From Pedobacter frigiditerrae (GTDB lineage Bacteria > Bacteroidota > Bacteroidia > Sphingobacteriales > Sphingobacteriaceae): a stretch of 64,000 nucleotides of DNA. This document shows, one piece after another, positions 17,949-27,009 of this stretch. The number at the start of each line of letters is the position of its first letter. Position 1 is the stretch's first letter. The stretch lies in the NCBI RefSeq assembly GCF_004331645.1, contig NZ_SJSK01000004.1:124001-188000 (forward strand), read 5' to 3'. Position numbers and translations under genes: made by a program. The notes under the pieces were generated by a model. It searched no databases. It was not told where the DNA came from and was given only the letters and a program-made list of their open reading frames with translations.

Positions 17949-17978
17949 GGTAAAATTATGTTAAAACAAAGGTTGTTT

Positions 17979-18009
17979 GTCATCCAGAGCGAAGCGAAGG
18001 ATCTATACG
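17979..18009. repeat. Half copy of the GTCATTC...GAATCT repeat
   Basis: The sequence GTCATCCAGAGCGAAGCG followed by AAGGATCTAT is one arm of the larger palindromic element at 21799-21868. It lies between the convergent ends of the VOC gene and the small minus-strand gene. Confidence 0.5.
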
Positions 18010-18019
18010 GCAAGTATTT

Positions 18020-18247
18020 TTATTTACGCATGTCTTTTTTAGTATGCGCTTTCCAATAAAATTTTCCGTCTTTTCCGCCTTCCCAAATATCACTAACCGC
18101 TTGTTTTTTAACAGGGATTTCTTTATCAACTAGCATTAATGCCTTGGCAACTCGCCTAAAACGCTTGTTCCATTTTCTTTTCATCAACTTTTCTGAGGTA
18201 GCTGTTGTAAAGCCGAAAAAGGGAGTTTTTCTTTTGGAGCGTGACAT
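18020..18247 (-). CDS. Small basic protein of unknown function
   Basis: A 75-aa very basic protein (many Lys/Arg) starting MSRSKRKTPFFGFTTA at the ATG at 18247; the longer ORF would extend into the terminator hairpin upstream. It has one tryptophan-rich patch (SDIWEGGKDGKFYW). Similar short MSRSKRKTP proteins occur in Bacteroidota, with no known function. The basic charge would fit nucleic-acid binding, but that is a guess. Confidence 0.55.
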   Translation of the reverse strand: MSRSKRKTPFFGFTTATSEKLMKRKWNKRFRRVAKALMLVDKEIPVKKQAVSDIWEGGKDGKFYWKAHTKKDMRK

Positions 18248-18270
18248 TTGAATACGATCACGAAAGATAA

Positions 18271-18311
18271 CAAAAAAGCGGGAGCAATTCATCCGCCTTG
18301 CCCCCGCTTTA
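18271..18311 (-). terminator. Intrinsic terminator after the FAD/NAD(P)-binding gene
   Basis: AAAGCGGG (18275-18282) pairs with CCCGCTTT (18303-18310). On the minus strand the hairpin ends in a run of six T. It lies about 80 bp past the stop of the gene at 18390-20096 and just upstream of the small basic protein gene. Confidence 0.7.
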
Positions 18312-18389
18312 TTTACTTAACCTATAATACTATACGTTTATTAAAGTTAAATATTATCGATATTCTTTAGATGTGTAAGTATTTGTTAA

Positions 18390-20096
18390 TTAGATACTTT
18401 TAATAATTCTAGCAGAGGCTTCTTCAGAAAAATCAAGCCCAGAATAATCTGGATTAAAACCACCAATATAGGGTACAGCCATCATAAAAATCCTATCATT
18501 AAAAGCTCCATATTCATCAACCACATTAAAATTATCATTAATGGCAATCCCTGGCACTTTTAAGTAATAGTTGCCAGTTTCGGTTAATTCTATAGCTTCT
18601 TCATCATCAACTCTAGCTACTTCACCTTCTTCTTTAGACTTAAACTTTAATTTAGCGGGGCTAATCGTTCTATCATCTACCAAACTTTTAAATGGAAACT
18701 GATTATAGTTTAAATGAGGTTGACCAACACAGTCGATAAAAGTTTTGTAATAAACAGCTTCAGGCTTTCCATTTTCAGCTTGGTAATGATAAACAATACC
18801 TCCATCTTTTTTTACTTCTATTTCGCTATCAGCTCCAACTGAAATCAAGTCTAATACGCCGGCCTTGTGCAAAGCCAACAATTCTACACAAGAACTTTGA
18901 GGTACAAAAGCAATCACTATAGAAATTAACGGCATCAACGTCTTTTGCAAACGTAACATATCCTCCGCTGTTAAATATTTTGCCGGATAATTCATTGCAA
19001 AACTTAACATGGCCAACAACTCTTTCCAATAAACCGATTGTTTACGCTTAATAGATTTTTCTGCTTCTAAATATTCTGCCTTTAACAATTGAAAGGGATC
19101 TAGTCGTTCTCTCAAATCCATTAAAAAATCTACAAAACCTTCCATCCTCATTTCAGCAATTTGGCTGTAAAACTCAGGAGCCTTCGTTTTAATGATTTCC
19201 TTAAAATCCTTGTCGAAAATATAATCTAACGAAATAAAACCATCATTCTCTTGCCTATGGACTTGTATTTCTTCTTTACCTAATAGCGATTTACCAGAAA
19301 GCCTGGGATCTTCTAAATGAAACCTAACAGCAGGTAACATCCCATTTCTAGAATGCATGACCAATTTAAAACCCTCGCTTTGTTTATTTAGAACGTAAGT
19401 AAGTTCATCGTTTTTATCCAATTCGAACCTTCCGTTTTTTCTGCTTAAAGTTCTAATGGCATCAATAGCTGTTAATGAAGACCCTTTAATGGCTACGGGG
19501 TGATTAATTTGAAGTGATAATTTTGATGGTGGATAAGGAGAATCGAAATAACCATCAATCTTATCTTCATGCTTTTTAGGCCAATTATGCCCAGTGCAAA
19601 CAATTACGTGGTCAAAAGTATAGCTGTTATCATCAGCCAATTTTACCTTTACCTTATCCTCTTTTGGTAAATCAACAATATCAGTTACGTTTGCACCTAA
19701 GTAAATGTTGGTTTGTAGTTCAACTTCATCAGCTTTTTGTTTCAAGAGCTCAAACTGAGCAGCAAGATATTTCCCGAAAAATAACCTTGGCAATACCCTG
19801 TATTCATTAAAGTGATTGGGGTCAATGTTAAATTTAGCTAAGTAATCTGCAGGCAATGTTTTTACCCAGTCTGCAATGTGGCAAACAATGGTAGGGATTT
19901 CATTATCAGAAACATTGGTAATATGTTCGTAGTTAGCACCTTCTGCACTATAAGGCATACCTGCCCCTAAAGTTTGTTTTCTTTCAAAAATGGAAATTTC
20001 AATATCATCTCGTTTGGCTTCTACAAACCTTTTATACATAAAAAGTGCGCTCGGTCCGCCGCCAAGTATGGCAATGCTCTTCTTTGTTTTATCCAT
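18390..20096 (-). CDS. FAD/NAD(P)-binding protein (NAD_binding_9 type)
   Basis: A 568-aa flavoprotein-like oxidoreductase. The N-terminus has the Rossmann glycine motif AILGGGPSALFMYKRF, followed by an acidic strand end (ISIFER). A second block, DHVIVCTGHNWP, is the usual ATG-like motif of flavin monooxygenase-type folds. The protein is cytoplasmic, with no signal. Family members are annotated only as FAD/NAD(P)-binding; the substrate is unknown. It is divergent from the SDR/DUF2867 gene at 20303 and followed by a terminator. Confidence 0.75.
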   Translation of the reverse strand: MDKTKKSIAILGGGPSALFMYKRFVEAKRDDIEISIFERKQTLGAGMPYSAEGANYEHITNVSDNEIPTIVCHIADWVKTLPADYLAKFNIDPNHFNEYRVLPRLFFGKYLAAQFELLKQKADEVELQTNIYLGANVTDIVDLPKEDKVKVKLADDNSYTFDHVIVCTGHNWPKKHEDKIDGYFDSPYPPSKLSLQINHPVAIKGSSLTAIDAIRTLSRKNGRFELDKNDELTYVLNKQSEGFKLVMHSRNGMLPAVRFHLEDPRLSGKSLLGKEEIQVHRQENDGFISLDYIFDKDFKEIIKTKAPEFYSQIAEMRMEGFVDFLMDLRERLDPFQLLKAEYLEAEKSIKRKQSVYWKELLAMLSFAMNYPAKYLTAEDMLRLQKTLMPLISIVIAFVPQSSCVELLALHKAGVLDLISVGADSEIEVKKDGGIVYHYQAENGKPEAVYYKTFIDCVGQPHLNYNQFPFKSLVDDRTISPAKLKFKSKEEGEVARVDDEEAIELTETGNYYLKVPGIAINDNFNVVDEYGAFNDRIFMMAVPYIGGFNPDYSGLDFSEEASARIIKSI

Positions 20097-20250
20097 TTAA
20101 TGAAATTAATTCAGGTATCGTTATGCTAATTTTCTCTCTAAACCAAAAAAAAGTTAAATGGTTTCAATAAATATAGAAAAGGTTTACCACAAGAAACATA
20201 GCATATATAGTTTCAACTTACCCATACCTTTATACTAAGTAGTTTTATAT

Positions 20251-20279
20251 CGAAACATCTTAAACGTCTCAGTGTTTCG
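20251..20279. promoter_or_regulatory. Inverted repeat upstream of the SDR/DUF2867 gene
   Basis: CGAAACA (20251-20257) and TGTTTCG (20273-20279) are perfect inverted arms, extended by a TATAT on each side. They lie 24 bp before the start of the gene at 20303. A dimeric regulator could bind here, but none is encoded nearby. Confidence 0.35.
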
Positions 20280-20302
20280 TATATAAGTTTACAGTTCAAT
20301 TT

Positions 20303-21757
20303 ATGAAAATACTCTTAACAGGTGCAAATGGTTACATAGGAACTAGGTTATTACCTATCCTTTTAGAACAAGGTGTCGAGGTAGTTTGTATGGTTAGGGA
20401 TAAAAGAAGATATGTAGCTGAAACTGAATTTGGCAATCAAGTAAAAATCATTAATGGTGATTTGCTAGAACCAGAAACATTAAAGAACATACCGCAGGAT
20501 ATAGAAATCGCTTACTACCTTGTTCATTCCATGTCTGGAAGTGGTGATTTTGCGGATTTAGAATTAAAGTCTGCACAAAACTTTGTTAAAGCTATTCAGC
20601 ACACCAATTGCAAACAAATTATTTATTTAACAGGCATTGTTAATGATGAACAACTATCAAAACATTTAAGTTCCCGTTTGGCCGTTGAGGATGAACTGAA
20701 ACAATCTGGCCTAGCTTATACTATTTTGCGAGCAGCTATTATTATTGGTTCTGGTTCTGCCTCTTTTGAAATCATAAGGGATTTAGCGGAAAAATTACCT
20801 GTGATGGTTGCACCAAAATGGGTAAGAACAAAATGCCAACCCATTGCTATTAGGGATGTGCTAGCCTATTTAAGTGAAGTGATGGCAAATGAAAAAGCCT
20901 ACAACCAAATTTTCGATATCGGCGGACCAGACATTTTAACCTACAAGCAAATGCTGCTTCAATATGCTGAGTCTAGAGACTTAAAGCGATGGATTATTAC
21001 CGTGCCAATCCTAACGCCTAAATTATCATCCTTATGGCTTAATTTGGTAACAGCAGTTCCTTATTCTTTGGCGAGAAGTTTGGTTGACAGTATGAAGAAC
21101 GAAGTGATTTGCCAAAATGACCATATCAAAAAAGTAGTGCCCAGAAAATGTTTAACCTACAAAGAAGCACTCCAATTAGCCTTTGAAAAGATAGAGCAGA
21201 ATTCTATTGTGAGCAGTTGGAAAGATGCCCTAAATAGAGGTTATTTAGAAACATCATTCATGGACCAAATTAAAGTACCTCAGAATGGAACTTTAGAATA
21301 TAAAGTTAAAATGCCTTTTGAACGCAAAGCTGAAGAAGTTTTTGAGAACATTTGGGGCATCGGTGGCAATAGAGGATGGTATTACCTAGACTGGCTATGG
21401 AGTTTACGAGGCTTTTTAGATAAGTTATTTGGAGGCGTAGGCACAAGACGTGGGCGTACAAGTAGTACTACTTTACAAGCAGGCGATGTATTAGATTTTT
21501 GGCGTGTATTATTAGCAGACCAAACCAACAAAAGGTTATTACTTTATGCAGAAATGAAAGTACCTGGCGAAGCTTGGTTAGAATTAAAAATCATCCAATT
21601 TCATGGCAAATCTTATTTATCTCAAATAGCAACCTTTAGACCAAATGGCTTGTGGGGCAGAATGTATTGGTATGCCATGTTTCCTTTCCATTTGGTGTTA
21701 TTTAAAGGAATGGCAAAACAGATTACACAATACAAGCCTGTAGAAATTATTCATTGA
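20303..21757 (+). CDS. SDR-family oxidoreductase with C-terminal DUF2867 domain
   Basis: A 484-aa protein. Residues 1-~290 form an NAD(P)-binding epimerase-like Rossmann fold: ILLTGANGYIGTRLLP glycine motif, then INGDLLEPE and YYLVHSM blocks. Residues ~320-480 match DUF2867 (GGNRGWYYLDWLW and GLWGRMYWYAMFPFH blocks). This fusion is common in bacteria and its substrate is not established. It is cytoplasmic, probably monocistronic, and ends at a repeat element shared with the convergent DUF1080 gene. Confidence 0.85.
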   Translation: MKILLTGANGYIGTRLLPILLEQGVEVVCMVRDKRRYVAETEFGNQVKIINGDLLEPETLKNIPQDIEIAYYLVHSMSGSGDFADLELKSAQNFVKAIQHTNCKQIIYLTGIVNDEQLSKHLSSRLAVEDELKQSGLAYTILRAAIIIGSGSASFEIIRDLAEKLPVMVAPKWVRTKCQPIAIRDVLAYLSEVMANEKAYNQIFDIGGPDILTYKQMLLQYAESRDLKRWIITVPILTPKLSSLWLNLVTAVPYSLARSLVDSMKNEVICQNDHIKKVVPRKCLTYKEALQLAFEKIEQNSIVSSWKDALNRGYLETSFMDQIKVPQNGTLEYKVKMPFERKAEEVFENIWGIGGNRGWYYLDWLWSLRGFLDKLFGGVGTRRGRTSSTTLQAGDVLDFWRVLLADQTNKRLLLYAEMKVPGEAWLELKIIQFHGKSYLSQIATFRPNGLWGRMYWYAMFPFHLVLFKGMAKQITQYKPVEIIH

Positions 21758-21798
21758 TAATTTCTACAGATGGAGAAACCTACTAATAGTTAGGTTTT

Positions 21799-21868
21799 GT
21801 CATTCAGAGCGCAGCGAAGAATCTATTTAATGAATTTCACTCATAGATTCCTCCGAAGTCGGAATGAC
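21799..21868. repeat. 70-bp palindromic repeat between convergent genes
   Basis: The outer arms GTCATTC and GAATGAC and the inner arms GAATCTAT and ATAGATTC pair perfectly. The left side carries GAGCGCAGCGAAG and the right side CCTCCGAAGTCG. It is the fullest copy in this window of a family also seen at 12863 and 17979. It could act as a bidirectional terminator for the genes ending at 21757 and 21883. Confidence 0.65.
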
Positions 21869-21882
21869 AAATTTTAAACCAC

Positions 21883-22653
21883 CTACAACTCCCTAACCCA
21901 AATATTTCTAAAGCTGATTGGCTCACTCGGGTCACCATGCGATTGTAGCTTAATCGGACTAGCATCGTGTGCTTTTGAGTAACTTGGTTTACCAATATAT
22001 TGTGTTGGACCAGTTAACTCGAAATTATTCTGCACCAAAACACCGTTAAATAAAACGGTAACTTTTGCAGGGCTTTTTAAAGTTCCATCTTGATTAAATA
22101 CTGGAGCAGTCCAAATCACATCATAAGTTTGCCATTCCCCTGGTTTTTTATTGGCGTTTACCAATGGCGTAGTTTGTTTATAAACACTTGCAGCCTGTCC
22201 GTTTGTATAAGTTTTGTTATTGTACGAATCCATGATCTGTAATTCATACCCCGCATCACCAGCGCCAATAGAAGCCATAAATAAACCGCTATTACCACGA
22301 TTTTGACCCGTGCCCGTGATATTACTTGGTATCAACCATTCTAAATGCAGCTGGTAATTATTAAATGCTTTTTTGGTTTCAATATTACCGGTTTTTTTGT
22401 CGACAGTTACCACACCATCCTTCACAATCCATTTAGCAGCACCTTTATCATTCACACTAACCCATTGATCTAAGTTTTTACCATCAAATAATATAATGGC
22501 ATCAGATGGCGCTGCAGTATTTGTAGCCCCTGGTGTAACTACAACAGGTACTGGCGTATAAAATTCTGTGTCTTCGTGTTTCGCTTGTGCTTGTGCTTGC
22601 GTTGCAAAAAATGAGGCAGTTAATAAAGTAGTGATAAAGAAATAACGTTTCAT
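21883..22653 (-). CDS. DUF1080 (3-keto-disaccharide hydrolase-type) secreted protein
   Basis: A 256-aa secreted protein with signal peptide ending TQAQAQA. The mature part is a single DUF1080 lectin-like jelly roll: ILFDGKNLDQWVS, GVVTVDKKTGNIETKKAF, NSGLFMAS, QIMDSYNN and SEPISFRNIWVREL are all family landmarks. Members act on 3-keto-glucosides or other glycans in the periplasm or at the surface. It is monocistronic in this window. Confidence 0.88.
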   Translation of the reverse strand: MKRYFFITTLLTASFFATQAQAQAKHEDTEFYTPVPVVVTPGATNTAAPSDAIILFDGKNLDQWVSVNDKGAAKWIVKDGVVTVDKKTGNIETKKAFNNYQLHLEWLIPSNITGTGQNRGNSGLFMASIGAGDAGYELQIMDSYNNKTYTNGQAASVYKQTTPLVNANKKPGEWQTYDVIWTAPVFNQDGTLKSPAKVTVLFNGVLVQNNFELTGPTQYIGKPSYSKAHDASPIKLQSHGDPSEPISFRNIWVREL

Positions 22654-22852
22654 TGTTCTCGTATTTTAAAGCTGGTTCTATATTTAGTTTTTTGAATTCC
22701 TAAATATCGTTTTTCTTGTTGGATTATTTTAATCGATTGAAAAAATTATAAAACTTAGGTCTCTAAATGTGGATAAATCAACAAAGTTGAAAACTCCTAT
22801 AAACATCTGACATTCATTGAGGTTAAGTGTATATACATTAAAACATTGACTT

Positions 22853-23215
22853 ATGAAGAAGTGCATATATGTTTTGGAAGACAACCCTGGTATAAGAGAT
22901 ATTATAGAATATTTATTAACCGAAGAAGATTATGAGGTATTTGCTTATGCCAACGCAAGTACATTTTGGAAACAAATAAACAATTTTATACCAGATATGG
23001 TAATACTAGATGTGATGTTGCCTGATGGAAATGGATTGGAGATTTGCAATCAATTAAAAAGCAATGCCAAAACCCACGACGTTCCAATAATGATGATGTC
23101 TGGCAATAATTACCTGAGCAAGGTTAAATCAAAATGCCCTGCAGACGAATATATCAATAAACCCTTTGATTTAAACGATTTTACCAATCGGATAGAAAGA
23201 TATGTTCATAATTAA
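22853..23215 (+). CDS. Single-domain response regulator
   Basis: A 120-aa receiver with acidic E9/D10, phospho-acceptor D53 (ILDVMLPDGNG) and a C-terminal NKPF lysine. There is no output domain. It lies 61 bp upstream of the CarH-like regulator in the same direction, but the operator in that gap suggests the regulator and carotenoid genes have their own promoter. A link to pigment control is possible but not shown. Confidence 0.8.
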   Translation: MKKCIYVLEDNPGIRDIIEYLLTEEDYEVFAYANASTFWKQINNFIPDMVILDVMLPDGNGLEICNQLKSNAKTHDVPIMMMSGNNYLSKVKSKCPADEYINKPFDLNDFTNRIERYVHN

Positions 23216-23242
23216 TTTGAAATAAAACAATTTTAAGAAATC

Positions 23243-23277
23243 TTTGTCTAGATTTATATCGTAAATATCTAGACAAA
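23243..23277. promoter_or_regulatory. Near-perfect palindromic operator at the start of the carH-like gene
   Basis: TTTGTCTAGAT (23243-23253) and ATCTAGACAAA (23267-23277) are perfect 11-bp arms around a 13-bp centre, and the last A is the A of the ATG. The left arm overlaps ATCTTTG, which is close to the Bacteroidota -7 box TAnnTTTG. A dimer or tetramer of the MerR-type regulator bound here would block transcription of its own operon. Confidence 0.65.
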
Positions 23278-24161
23278 TGAAACTATCAATATCTAATTTA
23301 GAGCGGCTTTCAGGAATTCCTATTCATACTATTCGAATTTGGGAGCGTAGGTATAACGCTTTAACCCCATCTCGTTCTATCGGTAACACTAGATCATATA
23401 GTGATGCCGATCTGAAAAGATTACTTGATATCTCTAGTTTAAATCAAGCTGGATTAAAAATATCAGAAGCCTGTGCCCTATCACCCATAGAAGTTGATGA
23501 TTTCTTAAAAAAAGACATAGCTAATACCATCAATGATAACATCCAATATGAGTTTTACATTAGCCAACTCTTAAAATTTGGTATAGCCTATAATGAAACT
23601 GCATTTGGTACTTTAATAACTCAAGCCATTACAGCACACGGTGTAGAAGATTCTTACCAGCAAATCATTTACCCATTATTACAAAGATTAGGTTTAATGT
23701 GGAGAAGGGACAACATCTGCCCTGCTCAAGAACATTTTATTTCTGGTATCATTCGCCAAAAATTAATGACTGCAATTGATAACATTCCTTTAAAAACCCA
23801 AACAAAATCATCATGGTTGCTATTTCTACCTGAAGATGAAGCACACGATATCCCGCTGCTTTTTGCTAGTTATCTATTGCGTGCAAACGGATTTAAGGTT
23901 CTTTACCTAGGTGATCGAGTTCCTCTTGAATCCTTGGAAGATGCGATGAAAAATTTTAAGGCTGAACATTTATTATTATTTATGGTTCGCCAAAGAACAA
24001 TTGCAGATGCTACAAACTATTTAGCAGAAATAGAAAATCATTTTGGTGATGCAAAAATTCACCTAGCAGGAAATGAAAAATTAATCAATGGTCTTTCTTT
24101 AAGTAAACGAATTAGCCATTTTAAGTCTATTGATGAGTTTAGAAATCTATTACTTAATTAA
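23277..24161 (+). CDS. MerR-family regulator with cobalamin-binding domain, CarH/LitR-like
   Basis: A 294-aa repressor-type regulator. Residues 1-~70 are a MerR winged helix (SGIPIHTIRIWERRY). Residues ~90-165 form a helical B12-cap domain with the W-x9-EH motif intact (W142, E152, H153). Residues ~180-290 are a B12-binding Rossmann fold with the lower-ligand histidine in EDEAH (H190) and LLRANGFKVLYLGDRVP. These residues are those that bind adenosylcobalamin in CarH, which represses carotenoid genes in the dark and falls apart in light. It is followed 3 bp later by crtI and has a palindrome over its own start. Light control is inferred from these features. Confidence 0.82.
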   Translation: MKLSISNLERLSGIPIHTIRIWERRYNALTPSRSIGNTRSYSDADLKRLLDISSLNQAGLKISEACALSPIEVDDFLKKDIANTINDNIQYEFYISQLLKFGIAYNETAFGTLITQAITAHGVEDSYQQIIYPLLQRLGLMWRRDNICPAQEHFISGIIRQKLMTAIDNIPLKTQTKSSWLLFLPEDEAHDIPLLFASYLLRANGFKVLYLGDRVPLESLEDAMKNFKAEHLLLFMVRQRTIADATNYLAEIENHFGDAKIHLAGNEKLINGLSLSKRISHFKSIDEFRNLLLN

Positions 24162-24164
24162 ACC

Positions 24165-25664
24165 ATGCCTAAACAAAATACACAACCAAAAGTAGCAGTT
24201 ATAGGATCTGGTTTCGCCGGTCTTAGCGCAGCTGCACACCTTGCAAAGGCTGGTTATTTAGTTGATGTGTATGAAAAAAATGATACAATTGGTGGTAGAG
24301 CTAGGCAGCTAAAAACAGACAATGGTTACGTTTTTGATATGGGACCTAGTTGGTACTGGATGCCAGATGTGTTTGATAAGTTCTTTAATGAATTTGGCTA
24401 TCAGCCAAGTGATTTTTTCGAATTAACTAAGCTAGATCCTGGGTTTTCAATTGTATTTGGAGAAAATGATGTTGTCAATATTCCAGATGACCCAATTGCA
24501 TTGGATGAACTTTTCGAATCGATAGAAAAAGGAAGTGCAAAACAACTGGCAGCTTTTATGAAAGAAGCTGAATATAAATACAATGTGGGAATGAAAAAAT
24601 TGGTTTACAAGCCTGGCCTCTCATTCACAGAATTTATTGACCTAGACATTATAACAGGCGTATTTAAACTTCAACTTTTTCAATCTTTTAGCCAACACGT
24701 TAAAAAATATTTTAAACATCCAAAGCTGATTGCCCTAATGGAGTTTCCTATTTTGTTTTTAGGCGCAACTGCCGAAAACACCCCTGCTTTATATAGCTTA
24801 ATGAATTACGCAGGATTAAAGCTGGGAACTTGGTATCCTAAAGGTGGCTTCTCAGCAATAATTAACGCGATGAAAAAAGTGGCAGAAAAACAAGGCGTTA
24901 ACTTTTACACCAATGAACCAGTTTTGAAAATCAATGTCACCAATAAAAAAGTTTCACAGGTTGTACTAGCTAATAAAAAGGCAAAAGATTATGATGCTAT
25001 TTTGGCCGCAGCAGATTATCATCATGTAGAAAATGTTTTATTAGGCAATGATTACAGGAACTACGATGAAAAATATTGGAATAAAAGATTGTTAGCTCCA
25101 TCTAGCTTGATTTTCTATTTGGGGGTAACCAAAAAAATTAATAAGCTCGAGCACCATAACTTGTTTTTTGATGAAGACTTAAAAGTTCATGCAAATGAAA
25201 TTTACCACGAGCCGCAATGGCCTAGCAAACCACTATTTTACGTTTGCTGTACCTCAAAAACTGATGATGATGTTGCCCCTAAAGGTCACGAAAATATTTT
25301 TGTACTGATGCCCCTAGCTACCGGTTTAAAAGATACGGAAGAGTTAAGGGAACAGTACTTTGAAATGATCATGGAGAGGTTAGAAAAACATACTTCAGAA
25401 GCTATCAGACCTCATATAGACTACAAAAAAAGCTACTGCATAAAAGATTTTGTTAATGATTATAATTCTTACAAAGGCAATGCATATGGCCTAGCCAATA
25501 CTTTAATGCAAACCGCAAACCTTAAACCATCTATTAAAAATAAAAAGCTCAATAATTTATTTTATGCTGGACAGCTTACCGTCCCCGGGCCAGGAGTTCC
25601 TCCTTCTATCATCTCTGGAAAAGTGGCTGCCTTACAACTCAGAAACTACATCGATAACTTATGA
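24165..25664 (+). CDS. crtI: Phytoene desaturase
   Basis: A 499-aa FAD-dependent desaturase that converts phytoene to lycopene. The N-terminal dinucleotide-binding motif is VAVIGSGFAGLSAAAHL, with IGGRAR, and the C-terminal carotenoid-desaturase signature is NLFYAGQLTVPGPGVPPS. The length is normal for CrtI (about 490-510). It lies second in the operon, 3 bp after the CarH-like regulator, and its stop overlaps the crtB start (ATGA). The membrane-associated product works directly downstream of CrtB. Confidence 0.95.
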   Translation: MPKQNTQPKVAVIGSGFAGLSAAAHLAKAGYLVDVYEKNDTIGGRARQLKTDNGYVFDMGPSWYWMPDVFDKFFNEFGYQPSDFFELTKLDPGFSIVFGENDVVNIPDDPIALDELFESIEKGSAKQLAAFMKEAEYKYNVGMKKLVYKPGLSFTEFIDLDIITGVFKLQLFQSFSQHVKKYFKHPKLIALMEFPILFLGATAENTPALYSLMNYAGLKLGTWYPKGGFSAIINAMKKVAEKQGVNFYTNEPVLKINVTNKKVSQVVLANKKAKDYDAILAAADYHHVENVLLGNDYRNYDEKYWNKRLLAPSSLIFYLGVTKKINKLEHHNLFFDEDLKVHANEIYHEPQWPSKPLFYVCCTSKTDDDVAPKGHENIFVLMPLATGLKDTEELREQYFEMIMERLEKHTSEAIRPHIDYKKSYCIKDFVNDYNSYKGNAYGLANTLMQTANLKPSIKNKKLNNLFYAGQLTVPGPGVPPSIISGKVAALQLRNYIDNL

Positions 25665-26497
25665 AAGCCATTTTTGACAATTTATCTGCCGAATGCAGTA
25701 AGCTAACTACCCTTCGTTACAGTACAAGTTTTTCATTGGGAATCTATTTCCTCAATAAAAAGCTAAGGCAACCTATTTATGCTATTTACGGTTTTGTTCG
25801 CTTGGCTGATGAAATTGTAGATAGTTTCCATGATTATGACAAGGATTTCCTCCTTAAAAAATTCAAGAATGATTGTTATGAGGCAATAGAACAAGGTATT
25901 AGTTTAAATCCAATCTTAAACTCATTTCAGCAAGTGGTTAATGAATATGAAATTGATAGGGAACTAATTGACCTATTTTTGCAGAGTATGGAAATGGATT
26001 TAAACTATCAAACCTATTCGTCAGACAAATACGACGAATATATTTTAGGGTCTGCACAAGTGGTTGGCCTTATGTGTTTAAGAGTTTTTACAGATAAAAA
26101 CACACAAGATTACGAGAAACTAAAGGATTCTGCAATGATGTTAGGTTCTGCATTTCAGAAGGTTAATTTTTTGAGAGACATCAATGCAGATTATAATTTG
26201 TTAAATAGAACTTATTTTCCAAATGTTAACTTATCACAATTTAACAATGTAGAGAAAAAACAAATTGAAGAAGATATAGAAAGAGAATTCAAGGCAGCGC
26301 TCCAGGGCATTAAACTGTTGCCAAAATCTGCCAAGAGTGGTGTTTACTTAGCCTATATTTATTATTTAGAACTGTTCAAGAAGATCAAAAGAACATCCGC
26401 AGAAAAGGTAATGAACAAAAGAATTAGAATTTCTAATGGACATAAATTCGGATTAATGTGCGATTCGTTGATTCGTTACAAAATAAACGTATTATGA
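25661..26497 (+). CDS. crtB: Phytoene synthase
   Basis: A 278-aa squalene/phytoene synthase-family enzyme that joins two geranylgeranyl diphosphates to phytoene. The first aspartate-rich site is LADEIVDSFHDYD (D50, D54) and the second is FLRDINADY. The length is typical for Bacteroidota CrtB. It is translationally coupled to crtI on one side and to the small unknown gene on the other (both ATGA overlaps). Confidence 0.94.
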   Translation: MKAIFDNLSAECSKLTTLRYSTSFSLGIYFLNKKLRQPIYAIYGFVRLADEIVDSFHDYDKDFLLKKFKNDCYEAIEQGISLNPILNSFQQVVNEYEIDRELIDLFLQSMEMDLNYQTYSSDKYDEYILGSAQVVGLMCLRVFTDKNTQDYEKLKDSAMMLGSAFQKVNFLRDINADYNLLNRTYFPNVNLSQFNNVEKKQIEEDIEREFKAALQGIKLLPKSAKSGVYLAYIYYLELFKKIKRTSAEKVMNKRIRISNGHKFGLMCDSLIRYKINVL

Positions 26498-27009
26498 AAT
26501 TGTTGCTAGTTGCTTTATTAACGATTACTACAAGCAGAATGAATTTGGAGGAGATAGAAATAGTAACTTTGCGAAAACTTTATTATGAAGCCGCCGAGAG
26601 CAAAGCTGCAGCTGTAAAACTAACAAGTACGCTATCAAAAGTGAATGATCAATCTAAGGCTTTATTGATTTGTTACAAAGGTGCGGCACAAATGATGGAA
26701 GCAAAATATGCGTTTAGCCCCATTACCAAATTTAGCAAGTTCAGTAAAGGTAAGTCGGCAATAGAAAAAGCAATAGTTAAAGACCCAAAACAAATTGAGA
26801 TTAGATTTATAAGATTTTCCATACAAACAAATCTTCCTTTCTTTTTGGGCTATAACGAATCTATCAAAACAGATAAGGAAATGCTCATCAATTCAATAAA
26901 TAAAATTGATGATGAAAATTTGAAGCAAAATGTCGTTAACTATTTGTTAACCTCAAAATATTGTACAAGTGATGAAATCAAAAGAATAAGAAATTGGCAG
27001 AAAACGTAA
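26494..27009 (+). CDS. Unknown exported protein embedded in the carotenoid operon
   Basis: A 171-aa protein starting at the ATG that overlaps the crtB stop. A short hydrophobic N-terminus (MKLLLVALLTITTS) suggests export or membrane attachment. The rest is helical and rich in Lys, Ile and Ser, with a tetratricopeptide-like feel (LLICYKGAAQMMEAKYAF). I recognise no family and no catalytic motif. Overlaps on both sides (crtB before, idi after) show that it is made together with the pigment enzymes, so it may help assemble, transport or anchor them. Confidence 0.7.
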   Translation: MKLLLVALLTITTSRMNLEEIEIVTLRKLYYEAAESKAAAVKLTSTLSKVNDQSKALLICYKGAAQMMEAKYAFSPITKFSKFSKGKSAIEKAIVKDPKQIEIRFIRFSIQTNLPFFLGYNESIKTDKEMLINSINKIDDENLKQNVVNYLLTSKYCTSDEIKRIRNWQKT

